From positions 744,001-808,000 of the forward strand of contig NZ_FQWT01000001.1 in assembly GCF_900129755.1 (NCBI RefSeq): a stretch of DNA of 64,000 bases. The letters run 5' to 3'. Position numbers and translations under genes: made by a program. The DNA comes from Chryseobacterium oranimense (lineage in GTDB: Bacteria; Bacteroidota; Bacteroidia; Flavobacteriales; Weeksellaceae). The notes under the pieces are model-generated. The model had not been told where the DNA came from. It ran no database searches and saw only the letters and a program-made list of their open reading frames with translations. Shown piece by piece: positions 45,371 to 54,271 of the stretch (position 1 is the first letter of the stretch; the number at the start of each line of letters is the position of its first letter).

Positions 45371-48300
45371 TTATTTGTACTGTATTAATTCATCTTTCAA
45401 CATGTATGCTTTTGGGGAAATGATAGTTATTAGAAAATCCAAGATAAAGAGATAATCAGCCAGCAATTCTTTGTTAGTTTTTATGTCGTTTCCATATTTG
45501 TAAAAAGCTTTCTCAGCGAAGTTTTCCAATAGCTTCCTATTCACTTCGTAAGCATTTTGGCTTTTAAGCATCAAGGCCACCCAACTTAAAGATTCCGGCA
45601 TAAACTGCTGAAAAGCCACACCACTCAAAAATTTGATGCACTCGTTTATTTTGTTAAATCCATATTTGGTAATAAACTCTTTATAATAAAGGCTTTTTCC
45701 TTCAAGCACATGCCAATTTTCCGATTCCGCAGTCCAATCAAGATCCATAAAAAAGAGCGGTATGTAAACCGTTGTTTCATTCTCAAGTGTCCACTCTCGT
45801 AAAACATCCCAGAGTGCCCAAAAATTATCTTTAGGTGAGCCATTTGCAACAGACCGGATAAATTCTTTGAGGAGCCGATACAAATAATTTGTTACATCAG
45901 TGGTATTTAGCTTTTTGTCTTCAGTTATGGTAAGATTCAATAATTCCTTAAAAAGAGGCTTTGAAATTTCAACGGATTGTGAAAGTAAAAATCTTGGATA
46001 GAAGAACGTGAATGCATGTCTACTTTCAAAAAAATCAGACTTGCTCCAAGATTTTTTGTCTCCTAAAAATTCCAGGTGAAGTTTAAGAACTTCTTGTACC
46101 ATGTTATGTTGTTCCGCAACTGTCGTTGTCCAAGGTATAATGCGCAGAGCATCATCAAGAAGCCAGTGAGTGGGCATATCAAGAGTGAATGATAGTTTTG
46201 CAGGTTTTTCAATACTGCCATTAAGAACCACTGTTGTTAAATGATCCACAAATTCTTCCTCCTTTACAACATCTGTATTCTTATTTTCCGTTTCCTCCCC
46301 GTACATCCACATAGCATCCCTGCGGCGTTGTTCAATAGAATTCATTTCTTTTTTGTATTCTATGAAGGATAACAGGCCATACCAGCAATTTAATACAAAA
46401 TCAGGATCATCTTTTACGAGTTGATGTGCTATCCCAGCTTGAAGCGCAATTCGTTCCTGTTCGTCCAATCCACTTATAAGCAATCGAAAAATTAATTCCT
46501 TTATTTTCAGTATAGTTTTTTCGTCTGTTCCGTAATTAATATTATATGAAAGACCAGTAAGAGCCGCCTGCTTACCAAAAACGTCAAGATACATATCCAT
46601 AGATTCTTGGCCCATCAGATTTTTTTCTGCAAAGTCCATGATTATTTTCCGGCACCATACTAATTGCTCCTCGTCCATTTCTGTAAAAAAATCGCGTAAA
46701 CCTAATGATGCCATCAGAGTTTTCGAAGTCATAAAATCAAAGTGACCCTTTGATTGTTGAATATAATCATATCCTTCTCGCCACTTTTCGTAATGGTGAT
46801 CATCAATAGGTTTATTGTCATACGCATCTTTTGCCCAGATAACATTAACAGCTGGTATTGTGTCAAGATCATTAGTTTCTGTCACATTTTTTCGAACTTC
46901 CTCATCATAGGCTGGTTGAATCTGGAGCATTTTTTTACCGTTATATTCAACTGGTATAAATTGGTATTTACGGGCATCCATATCAAATAGAAACTTTCTC
47001 CATTGAAATTCCTCAGCTGGAGCCTGTTCCCACATTTTATCAATTTCCTTATATAATAGATCATTATGGGTCCGATAGATAAACATATAATCAAAAACAA
47101 AACCTACGAGGCCCTGATAGTATTTTCGCCGGTGAACTTTTGAATTGGACTTGGTTCTTTCATTTTTCTCGTATTCATCATCATTGAATACTTCATTAGT
47201 ATATAATTCTGACATCCATCGGCTTGATTCCCACCAGAAAAAAATTGGTATACCTAATAAACAAACCGAATTTTCATCTAAAAGTTCAGGATGTGCTTGT
47301 ATTACACTTATCGTAATTCCCAGAAATGCAACATTGTTAGATTCTTTGATAATTTTTTGAAGGTACCCTTTTAATTGTTGATCTGTTGTTTCCCCAATTA
47401 AGTCTAAAAGTCCAGCTTCAAGAGCCATTAATAAGGAGGCGATATGCCGGTTTTCAGATCTTTTACTTCGATACATAGACCAATAGTCATAGGTCCCATA
47501 ATAAGACTTCGAAGTGCCATCGTGGAAGCTTACGGTAATATCTTCAATATCCTCACCTTGCGATTTTAAAACGCTTTGGTTTTTTTCAAACGCAGCATTT
47601 AAAAAAATGATAATGAAATCTAATGCTTTATCTGGATGATAGAGAAACATCCAATAAAAAAATGTGTGATAGGCACTTGGAAAACCATGTTCGGTATTAA
47701 ATCGTCGGCTCAAACCGAAATCCCTTGCATCGGACCTACGAAAATGGATAGGAGTATAAGGTGGTCTTCTATCTTCTTCTTTATTTAACCAATCTTCCCT
47801 CGCAATCTCCAATACATCATGTGGGAAAAAACGGCATATTTGGTCAGCCATGACGCCTTCAGTAATACATTTTCGAATTTGATTTAAAAATTGGATATTA
47901 TTCCATCGCTCATTTCCAACATGTGGGTTTTTAGCAGCCTGTATTAAGTTTTCAACTAACGAAGGGTCCGAAGCGGTCAGTTGAAAGATTATTTTTACAT
48001 AGGGCTCTAATACCGAGCTCACTGAATCATATTTTACCGCTCCAATAAATGCTTTCTGAACTCGATGAACGAAGTCTTCCAAAAAGTTGGCAACACTTTT
48101 GGCACATGATGGGATTATTTGAGGATTGAAGTCAGGTAGTTGTTTCGACCACGCCTCAATAAGTGCTATGTATTCGGTATCGATTTTGAACGATGAAATT
48201 GTAGCATAATTATCCCAAATAAAGTCAATAATATAGTCCCATCCGGAACCTGTTGGCAATAACTGATCTAAACTTTGTTTGGCCGGGTCGATACGTTTAC

Positions 48301-50254
48301 ATCCGATCTGGAGTAAAAACATTATCTGTTTCAGGAATCGCCCTTCGTTGTTAAGAAGATTATCTTTTAGTGCATCTAAAAGTATTGCAGCATTCCTGGA
48401 ACGGAGTGATACAACTAAAAGTTCGTCTTTCCATGATTGCGACAATAAGCTATCTTGCAAAAGTTCATGAACGAAACTTACCGATTTGACCGGCTCAGTA
48501 AGGTAGAACTCTTCCATCCACAACCGAAATGCTCTTTTTATTGCAGGGTTATTTTCCATGGATTCTAAGAAAGTTCTACTGTCTGGCATCAGCTTTTTTT
48601 GCTCTGAAATAAATCTTATCAGCGCCCAATCCTCTAAAATATCGTGTGAGGGACTATATTCAGGATTTATTCCGATATCGTTCTGTTGTATAATATTGTC
48701 CCTCAAAAGTTGAGAAATCGTGTCTTCGCTTCCTGGAAAGTCGGTGAAGAGGCACATTTCTCGTGATCTTTTTACACAAATTTCGTAAAAAACAGCTCCT
48801 CTGGCGGTATTTCCATTCTCTACTATGTGCTGCCACATCAACTTCTTAAATTTTATTTCATCTAATTGTTGCTCACTTTCCAGGAAAGGAATAATACGAA
48901 CTGCCTTGTCAAGATAATAGGGGTTATGAAGTAAATGTTTGATTTTTGGGTTTTCAAGTAATGTTTTAAGTTGGGGGATGGCATCCTGAACTAGTTGTAT
49001 CTCTCCATCATTAAAATCATTGACTTCTAAATATGTATTATTTTTTGGAAGCTCAAAATAAAAATGAATGCGAAACCTCTGTAATAAATATTCCCTAACT
49101 GTTATTAAAAGAATTATGCGCGAATTTGATTTCATAATTTGGAGCAATTCATTAAATGCCCCCGAAAATTCGGATTCTATTAATTTTTCAAAACTTTCAA
49201 TCCAAATCAAAACATTTCGTGCGGATAAAGGACTACCGACAATTTGTTGGATTGTCGCATTATATCCGGCACTCTTCATCGCTTCATCTAAGGTATTACA
49301 GTAGAGATTTTCTGGAGTAAGCGTAATGACAGTATAATCACCTTCGGATTTTAATTCTTTCACGACGGCTTTCGCCAGAGCTGATTTTCCTACACCGGGC
49401 TTTCCATGGATAACGACAAGATTATTTTCTTTAATAGCACGAATCAAAAGGGATGTGTCACGATGAACAGTGAATGAACCAACTGTCTCCCTAGTTCTCA
49501 AATTAATTATTTCTCTATTTTTATCCATTTTCCCATAACTATCCAATATTTCAGGATTAGTTTCGGGTTTCAATTCTTCGATGAGTTTGAATTTGTTAGG
49601 ATCAATGAGGTTATTATAAGCTAAAACCTTCGTTGCTATAAATGTATTTCCATCTACGTAAGTATGAATTATTCCTACAAAATAGAGATTTCCGAACAGA
49701 TCGGCATATGCTCCTGATCCTGAAAGACCAGCTACATTTGACATGGCCTGTTGATAAAAAGTATCTAGTGATCCTTCATGATGCAATGTAAAAATATTCG
49801 GATTATGCTTTTTATTTTCAAGAAATTTAAGCGAAAAAGGCTGGTCGTCTTTTTGATCATTAAAATTTGCGAATCCCCTAACTGTATATTCTTGGATAGT
49901 ATCATCCGCATCAATAACCTGACTGAAAAACCTTTTTCCGGTTAGCGCTACTATATCATTCGCAGGTACAATAATTAAGGCCAGATCTTCTTCATTATTT
50001 ACAGAGGTTATCACGACTGCAGTATCTGAAAGAACATATGAATGATAGGTCAAAGACTCATCATTAAAAATTTGATCCAGTAGTATTCCTTCTTTAGAAT
50101 ATGTTTTGTTAAACTTTTCTCCAACTAAGCAATGTTTAGCGGTTAAAATATATACATAATCAGTATCAGCATCTGGAAAGTATATAACTGCGGTCCCAAT
50201 GTCTTCATTGCATTGAATTCTGATGGTAGAAAGCTGGGGTAACTTTAGATTCAT
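45371..50254 (-). CDS. Trypsin-like protease fused to STAND NTPase (Avs1-like)
   Basis: A 1627-aa protein. Residues 1-210 form a trypsin-like protease with His 41 (LTAKHCL), Asp 90 (NNEEDLALIIV) and a Ser in GLSGSGAY (178 most likely). A STAND NTPase follows, with Walker A GKPGVGKS (Lys 290) and a Walker B-like VLIWIES near 345. The remaining thousand residues are alpha-helical, typical of the sensor region of STAND proteins. Protease-STAND fusions next to an MBL-fold gene are the mark of AVAST type I anti-phage systems. There a phage protein binds the sensor and switches on the effector. The start overlaps the MBL gene (ATGA) and the nuclease-like gene follows after 4 nt. Confidence 0.85.
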   Translation of the reverse strand: MNLKLPQLSTIRIQCNEDIGTAVIYFPDADTDYVYILTAKHCLVGEKFNKTYSKEGILLDQIFNDESLTYHSYVLSDTAVVITSVNNEEDLALIIVPANDIVALTGKRFFSQVIDADDTIQEYTVRGFANFNDQKDDQPFSLKFLENKKHNPNIFTLHHEGSLDTFYQQAMSNVAGLSGSGAYADLFGNLYFVGIIHTYVDGNTFIATKVLAYNNLIDPNKFKLIEELKPETNPEILDSYGKMDKNREIINLRTRETVGSFTVHRDTSLLIRAIKENNLVVIHGKPGVGKSALAKAVVKELKSEGDYTVITLTPENLYCNTLDEAMKSAGYNATIQQIVGSPLSARNVLIWIESFEKLIESEFSGAFNELLQIMKSNSRIILLITVREYLLQRFRIHFYFELPKNNTYLEVNDFNDGEIQLVQDAIPQLKTLLENPKIKHLLHNPYYLDKAVRIIPFLESEQQLDEIKFKKLMWQHIVENGNTARGAVFYEICVKRSREMCLFTDFPGSEDTISQLLRDNIIQQNDIGINPEYSPSHDILEDWALIRFISEQKKLMPDSRTFLESMENNPAIKRAFRLWMEEFYLTEPVKSVSFVHELLQDSLLSQSWKDELLVVSLRSRNAAILLDALKDNLLNNEGRFLKQIMFLLQIGCKRIDPAKQSLDQLLPTGSGWDYIIDFIWDNYATISSFKIDTEYIALIEAWSKQLPDFNPQIIPSCAKSVANFLEDFVHRVQKAFIGAVKYDSVSSVLEPYVKIIFQLTASDPSLVENLIQAAKNPHVGNERWNNIQFLNQIRKCITEGVMADQICRFFPHDVLEIAREDWLNKEEDRRPPYTPIHFRRSDARDFGLSRRFNTEHGFPSAYHTFFYWMFLYHPDKALDFIIIFLNAAFEKNQSVLKSQGEDIEDITVSFHDGTSKSYYGTYDYWSMYRSKRSENRHIASLLMALEAGLLDLIGETTDQQLKGYLQKIIKESNNVAFLGITISVIQAHPELLDENSVCLLGIPIFFWWESSRWMSELYTNEVFNDDEYEKNERTKSNSKVHRRKYYQGLVGFVFDYMFIYRTHNDLLYKEIDKMWEQAPAEEFQWRKFLFDMDARKYQFIPVEYNGKKMLQIQPAYDEEVRKNVTETNDLDTIPAVNVIWAKDAYDNKPIDDHHYEKWREGYDYIQQSKGHFDFMTSKTLMASLGLRDFFTEMDEEQLVWCRKIIMDFAEKNLMGQESMDMYLDVFGKQAALTGLSYNINYGTDEKTILKIKELIFRLLISGLDEQERIALQAGIAHQLVKDDPDFVLNCWYGLLSFIEYKKEMNSIEQRRRDAMWMYGEETENKNTDVVKEEEFVDHLTTVVLNGSIEKPAKLSFTLDMPTHWLLDDALRIIPWTTTVAEQHNMVQEVLKLHLEFLGDKKSWSKSDFFESRHAFTFFYPRFLLSQSVEISKPLFKELLNLTITEDKKLNTTDVTNYLYRLLKEFIRSVANGSPKDNFWALWDVLREWTLENETTVYIPLFFMDLDWTAESENWHVLEGKSLYYKEFITKYGFNKINECIKFLSGVAFQQFMPESLSWVALMLKSQNAYEVNRKLLENFAEKAFYKYGNDIKTNKELLADYLFILDFLITIISPKAYMLKDELIQYK

Positions 50255-51324
50255 ATATTGTCAGTGATTTCTTCAAATAAAAATAGTTCGTTTTCGGGAC
50301 CAATCTCTTTATAGGTAGTTTCAAATTCGTAACACGTTTCTATCTTTGCATCAATTTTAAATAGATCTCTCAATTCCTTTGTGTCACAGGAATAATGAAT
50401 TTTAATTTTTATTTCGTTTTTCTTTCCATATTCTAATAGCCTTACCAATGCTTCTTTGTCTGGATGTTGATTATGGATTCCGTTACCGGTTACAACAAAA
50501 TTTTCTGTCTTGACCATTTCTAATAACTCAATACTAGTGTTTGCTTTGCTTCCATGATGAGATAATTGCATAAAGGAGAGCGGAATGGGATTTGTTGAAC
50601 TGTACCGCAAGGCAGAAAGACTATCTTCAATATCTGAGGGATGGCTATCTGCTAAAAGTAAAGCCGTAATGTCGCCAAATTCAACAAGGGTAGCGATAGA
50701 ACTGCCATTTACCTCATCCTTATCTTGATGAAACGGAAGGTCTTTAAGTTCAGCTATAGTTTTCGCATGGTCTGACTGTGAAGCTTTTCTTCCAATTTTC
50801 ATTGTCCGCTCTTCCTCGGTCCATAAATCTTCCGCTTTTTTTTGCTTTTCAGGCGTAGGCGAAAGTATCGTCATTTTCAGGCCAAAAACTTCAATTGGAT
50901 TTGTTTCCGTATTAATAGACGTTTCAGTTTGAAAATAACTCTTTTTGATATATTCTCTCAATGTTATGCCATCACGGACTGAAATTTTCTCACGGGGTAT
51001 TTGGATAGGTTCGGAGGTACTGTTAAATATAAATCCCTTAACAGCCTTGGACTTATCTTTTATGGTTTTATCCTGCAGGAAACCTAAAACTGAACCGATA
51101 TGATCTCTGTCAATATGACTGATTATCCAATAATCAACGATTTCATCAGCAGCTAAAATTTCTTTAATAAGTTGAGCAAAAGCATTTTTATATTCACGAG
51201 CGTAACCTCCATCAATTAGTATATTGTGCCAGTTCGAATCTTCTCCTAAAAATCTAATGTGGATTGCATCACCACCTCCCGTGTCGTAATAATGGAAACT
51301 AATCTTGTGCGTTTTTTGAAGCAT
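50251..51324 (-). CDS. MBL-fold hydrolase, ComEC-like (Avs1 partner)
   Basis: A 357-aa metallo-beta-lactamase-fold protein. The metal motif HxDxDH is intact as SHIDRDHIG (His 70, Asp 72, Asp 74, His 75). Later ligands are in LLLADSHPSD and the SHHGSKAN segment, the ComEC/Rec2-like pattern. The N-terminal DTGGGDAIHIRF with ILIDGG is also typical of this group. There is no membrane segment. It overlaps the protease-STAND gene by 4 nt and starts 14 nt after the ParB-like gene. MBL partners occur in AVAST type I; the substrate of the enzyme is not known to me. Confidence 0.85.
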   Translation of the reverse strand: MLQKTHKISFHYYDTGGGDAIHIRFLGEDSNWHNILIDGGYAREYKNAFAQLIKEILAADEIVDYWIISHIDRDHIGSVLGFLQDKTIKDKSKAVKGFIFNSTSEPIQIPREKISVRDGITLREYIKKSYFQTETSINTETNPIEVFGLKMTILSPTPEKQKKAEDLWTEEERTMKIGRKASQSDHAKTIAELKDLPFHQDKDEVNGSSIATLVEFGDITALLLADSHPSDIEDSLSALRYSSTNPIPLSFMQLSHHGSKANTSIELLEMVKTENFVVTGNGIHNQHPDKEALVRLLEYGKKNEIKIKIHYSCDTKELRDLFKIDAKIETCYEFETTYKEIGPENELFLFEEITDNI

Positions 51325-51338
51325 GATTAATATATTTT

Positions 51339-52157
51339 TTATTGGTTATTTACGTAAACATCAATTAACTTTTTACGTGTTTTAAGGTGCTTTAACAAGT
51401 AGGCATCCAAGATATAAAGCTTGACATCTTCATCAATCCTCTTCTTGTCATAATAATTTGCGTCCATAGCTTTTACATAATTTAGAAATCCTTTCAATGG
51501 CATCTTTTTTAAGGTCGTATATCTTTTCAATATATAATGTGCATATCTTTTTTTTACGGAGACATACTCGCCAGCAAATTCGATGATAAAAAAATCGTAA
51601 TGGAGATCAGAATGATAATCAAGTGATAGAAATCCTAATTCCTGCAGAGCAGGAATAGTTCTTTGAAAACGCATCTCGTGAGCGAAATGGACTCGGTCAA
51701 AAACATATTTTATTACGTCTACCTCAATTTCGGGAACTTCTAAAAATTTTGCAAGGCATAATCGATGTTGTCCGCCTATTGTAAAGTAATGGTTGCCGTA
51801 CTGAACGACAGTTTTCGCTTCTTTTGCATTATGAATATGTTCAATCACCGTTTCTTTGGTTGGAAAATTGTCAATAACACGATCCAACCTGCGCAAATCA
51901 GTAAAAAACTGTAGCCAATAATATCGCCAGTCTTTTGGTTTATACATTACACAATTGTAGCCATAGGAGTAATCAATCCCACAAATTTTACTGGGATCTA
52001 TTTTTTCCCTAAACGTTCCGGCAGATATAAAAAAATCAAAGTTTTTGATATGGCTGAAATGGACTACGACGTCATCGTGCCAATTTTGATCATCAAATTT
52101 TGGATTTAGGCTTCTTAACCATTCTATTCGCTGTTCATCTGAATATTTATAAGGCAT
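51339..52157 (-). CDS. ParB/sulfiredoxin-like protein, first gene of AVAST-like operon
   Basis: A 272-aa protein. The central segment YFTIGGQHRLCLAKFLEVPE resembles the GxHR box of ParB N-terminal/sulfiredoxin folds, which bind CTP or ATP, followed by VDVIKYV. The flanks are rich in aromatic and basic residues (PKDWRYYWLQFFTDLRR). There is no recognised DNA-binding helix-turn-helix. It is the first gene of the operon and is followed by the MBL gene after 14 nt. ParB-like proteins act as CTP-dependent clamps or as nucleases in some defence systems. A role in sensing or regulation here is inference. Confidence 0.65.
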   Translation of the reverse strand: MPYKYSDEQRIEWLRSLNPKFDDQNWHDDVVVHFSHIKNFDFFISAGTFREKIDPSKICGIDYSYGYNCVMYKPKDWRYYWLQFFTDLRRLDRVIDNFPTKETVIEHIHNAKEAKTVVQYGNHYFTIGGQHRLCLAKFLEVPEIEVDVIKYVFDRVHFAHEMRFQRTIPALQELGFLSLDYHSDLHYDFFIIEFAGEYVSVKKRYAHYILKRYTTLKKMPLKGFLNYVKAMDANYYDKKRIDEDVKLYILDAYLLKHLKTRKKLIDVYVNNQ

Positions 52158-52273
52158 TAATAAAGGCTTTTTAATATCAGGAATATACTAAAATTTCTAT
52201 TTGAAATTAGAAAAAAATAGTACGATAAATTGGATTTTTAACTTTCATTTTTTTAATTTCAAGTTTCATAACT

Positions 52274-52531
52274 ATGGAAGATACAATTAATTCAAAATTT
52301 GACGCTAATTCAGGACAGATTTTTAGGATCACCTATAAGAATAGAGATTTTCAGATTCGACTTTTAAAACGAGGAATTACTAAGGATATCATTGAAGTAG
52401 ACCTTCTACTGGATGGAGTGATTCAAAAACTTCTTAAGAGAGACAAAACTTGGTATTTTGAAAACTCAGATGCGGATCAGGAACTTGCAAAAGATATATG
52501 GAGGGCAATTTCATTACGCTATCGGCTATAA
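52274..52531 (+). CDS. Small protein of unknown function
   Basis: An 85-aa protein, divergent from the AVAST-like operon. It reads like a compact beta-sheet domain (IFRITYKNRDFQIRLL, LLLDGVIQKLL, WYF) ending in a helix (DQELAKDIWRAIS). No family is recognised. Length, codon use and an upstream AT-rich region make it plausible as a gene. It might be an immunity or accessory protein of the downstream RHS locus, but nothing proves this. Confidence 0.6.
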   Translation: MEDTINSKFDANSGQIFRITYKNRDFQIRLLKRGITKDIIEVDLLLDGVIQKLLKRDKTWYFENSDADQELAKDIWRAISLRYRL

Positions 52532-52695
52532 AATCGATAATTCCTTACGGAAACACGTAAAAGTAAGACCTGTATAGATGTTGAAAATTTACTATGTTGG
52601 ACGCTCATTCTTTTTTAAGCATCAACTCCCTAAATCATAAGCTTTTTTAATACATTTCATTCCTATTAAAATTTAAAAGTCTATATCTCAACTTG

Positions 52696-52758
52696 ATACC
52701 GTGAAAACACCCATTAAAAATATGGGGTTTTCCCCCATACCGTGTATCGATTTTTTTT
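52696..52758 (+). promoter_or_regulatory. Mutually exclusive hairpins before the T9SS/RHS genes
   Basis: Hairpin 1 pairs GAAAAC(A)CCCAT (52703-52714) with ATGGGGTTTTC (52722-52732), 11 bp with one bulge. Hairpin 2 pairs TATGGGG (52721-52727) with CCCCATA (52733-52739), so both cannot form at once. A run of eight T follows at 52751-52758. Direct repeats ATACCGTG lie at 52696-52703 and 52737-52744, 41 bp apart. It could be an attenuator or a pair of operator sites. The rest of 52532-52887 shows no gene. Confidence 0.45.
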
Positions 52759-52887
52759 ATAATATTGCCAGAATACCGCTAAGAAACCAGATGTTGATTA
52801 TTTCTAAACGTATCTTATAATAATAAGATGCATGGATCTTTATTTTCATAGGTTTCCTAGCACTAACCAAAAAACATTTTATAGCCT

Positions 52888-54264
52888 ATGAAAAGAATTG
52901 ATTTTTCAAGAGTCATGCTCTGTGCGTTTCTTTTAGGTTCCCAATTAGCATTTTCCCAATTAATTTCCGGGGAAACTCAAATTTGGGAAAAAATAGATCC
53001 TCATTCAAGAGACGCTCTCAAATGTAAGGACGAAAATCTTTTGAACTTCCATTGTGGAATAAAAGATAAAGTCGTCAAAAAATTTATCAGGTATAGTAAG
53101 AATAAAAGTCACACACTCAGTCTTGTTCATACTGCCAAAGCGAATGAATTGATATGGGATAATCCCGAAAAAAATGTCGCACTTTCAAATAACCGTTACC
53201 AGAAAGGGGAAAAGAATGATATAGAATTAAAAAAGCGGCCAAGTATTTTTAGTTATATGAGCAGTCCTGATCGGGCAAAAGGTAAAACTGATAGCCTTAA
53301 TATTAAATTATCCGACCAGAACCTTCATGAAATGATTTTTTATCCAAGAAGGGCCACACAAAAAGAATTGAATAATATCCACTCTTATCTTTCGATAAAA
53401 TATGGAATCTCATTAGACAATTCAAAATATTATAATAGTGAAGGAACTGTTATTTGGGACCCCGACAAACACAGAAACTTTAAGACCAGGTTAACTGGAA
53501 TGGGCAGGGATGATGGAAATGAGCTTTACCAAAAACAGTCAACCAATATTGAAGATCGAATCCTGACCATAGGGTTAAATGAAATCAAACGAACCAATGC
53601 GGAAAACTCGTCGCTATTAAACAACAATGAATTTATCCTTTGGTCCGATGACGATAAAGACCTCAACTTATCTCAGGAGGGAAATTTTTCGAAATTGAAC
53701 CGCAATTGGCAAATAAATCTTTTAGGCTCTAAGGTCCAAAAATCCGGTTATTCCCTAAGAATCGAAAAATCAATCTTAAATCCCAGATCTTTACCCACAA
53801 TATATTGGCTTTTAATAACCAATACTGCTGGGGACACAAGAAAGATTCAAGGGATAGAAACGGACAATTATATTTTTTTCAACAAAGTGGACTTTATTAA
53901 AGATGATGAAACAGGTGATTCCGCACTTTTTACATTTGCTATAAGTCCTACCAAAGATATCAAGGAAAAGGACGAAACAGTTATCAATAAAGCTCTTGAT
54001 CCTAATAACCTTTCCCTTGATCTTGAAAAAATTGTCCTATACCCGAATCCAGTTAAGAAAGGACAGAATTTTACTTTACGTTTTCCGCCAATGGAAAATT
54101 TAACGGTTTCTATATATGACGGCGCAGGTAGATTGGTCGCGTTGGATAAAGTTGACAGGAACTCCAATCATTATGTGAACCAGTTACCAACCCAGAGTTC
54201 ATACCTGATTAATCTCACGCAGAATGGGAAAATCATTAAAACTTTCAAATTAATCGTAGAATAA
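52888..54264 (+). CDS. Secreted protein with T9SS sorting domain
   Basis: A 458-aa protein. The signal peptide (CAFLLGSQLAFSQ) is cut near residue 24. The middle has the segment ELNNIHSYLSIKYGISL, then a domain with GMGRDDGNELYQKQS and EFILWSDDD. This is the pattern of surface proteins in this phylum that often carry concanavalin-like or adhesin parts. The C-terminal 75 residues are a type A T9SS sorting domain (VLYPNPVKKGQNFTL, then VSIYDGAGRLV), so the protein is exported across the outer membrane and anchored or released. It is 7 nt upstream of the giant SpvB/RHS gene and clearly co-transcribed with it. Confidence 0.88.
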   Translation: MKRIDFSRVMLCAFLLGSQLAFSQLISGETQIWEKIDPHSRDALKCKDENLLNFHCGIKDKVVKKFIRYSKNKSHTLSLVHTAKANELIWDNPEKNVALSNNRYQKGEKNDIELKKRPSIFSYMSSPDRAKGKTDSLNIKLSDQNLHEMIFYPRRATQKELNNIHSYLSIKYGISLDNSKYYNSEGTVIWDPDKHRNFKTRLTGMGRDDGNELYQKQSTNIEDRILTIGLNEIKRTNAENSSLLNNNEFILWSDDDKDLNLSQEGNFSKLNRNWQINLLGSKVQKSGYSLRIEKSILNPRSLPTIYWLLITNTAGDTRKIQGIETDNYIFFNKVDFIKDDETGDSALFTFAISPTKDIKEKDETVINKALDPNNLSLDLEKIVLYPNPVKKGQNFTLRFPPMENLTVSIYDGAGRLVALDKVDRNSNHYVNQLPTQSSYLINLTQNGKIIKTFKLIVE

Positions 54265-54271
54265 TAACACC

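Noticed and set aside
51225..51250. TTCGAATC-like piece resembling a tRNA T-loop
   Set aside because: It lies inside the MBL-fold gene and no acceptor or anticodon stem can be drawn.
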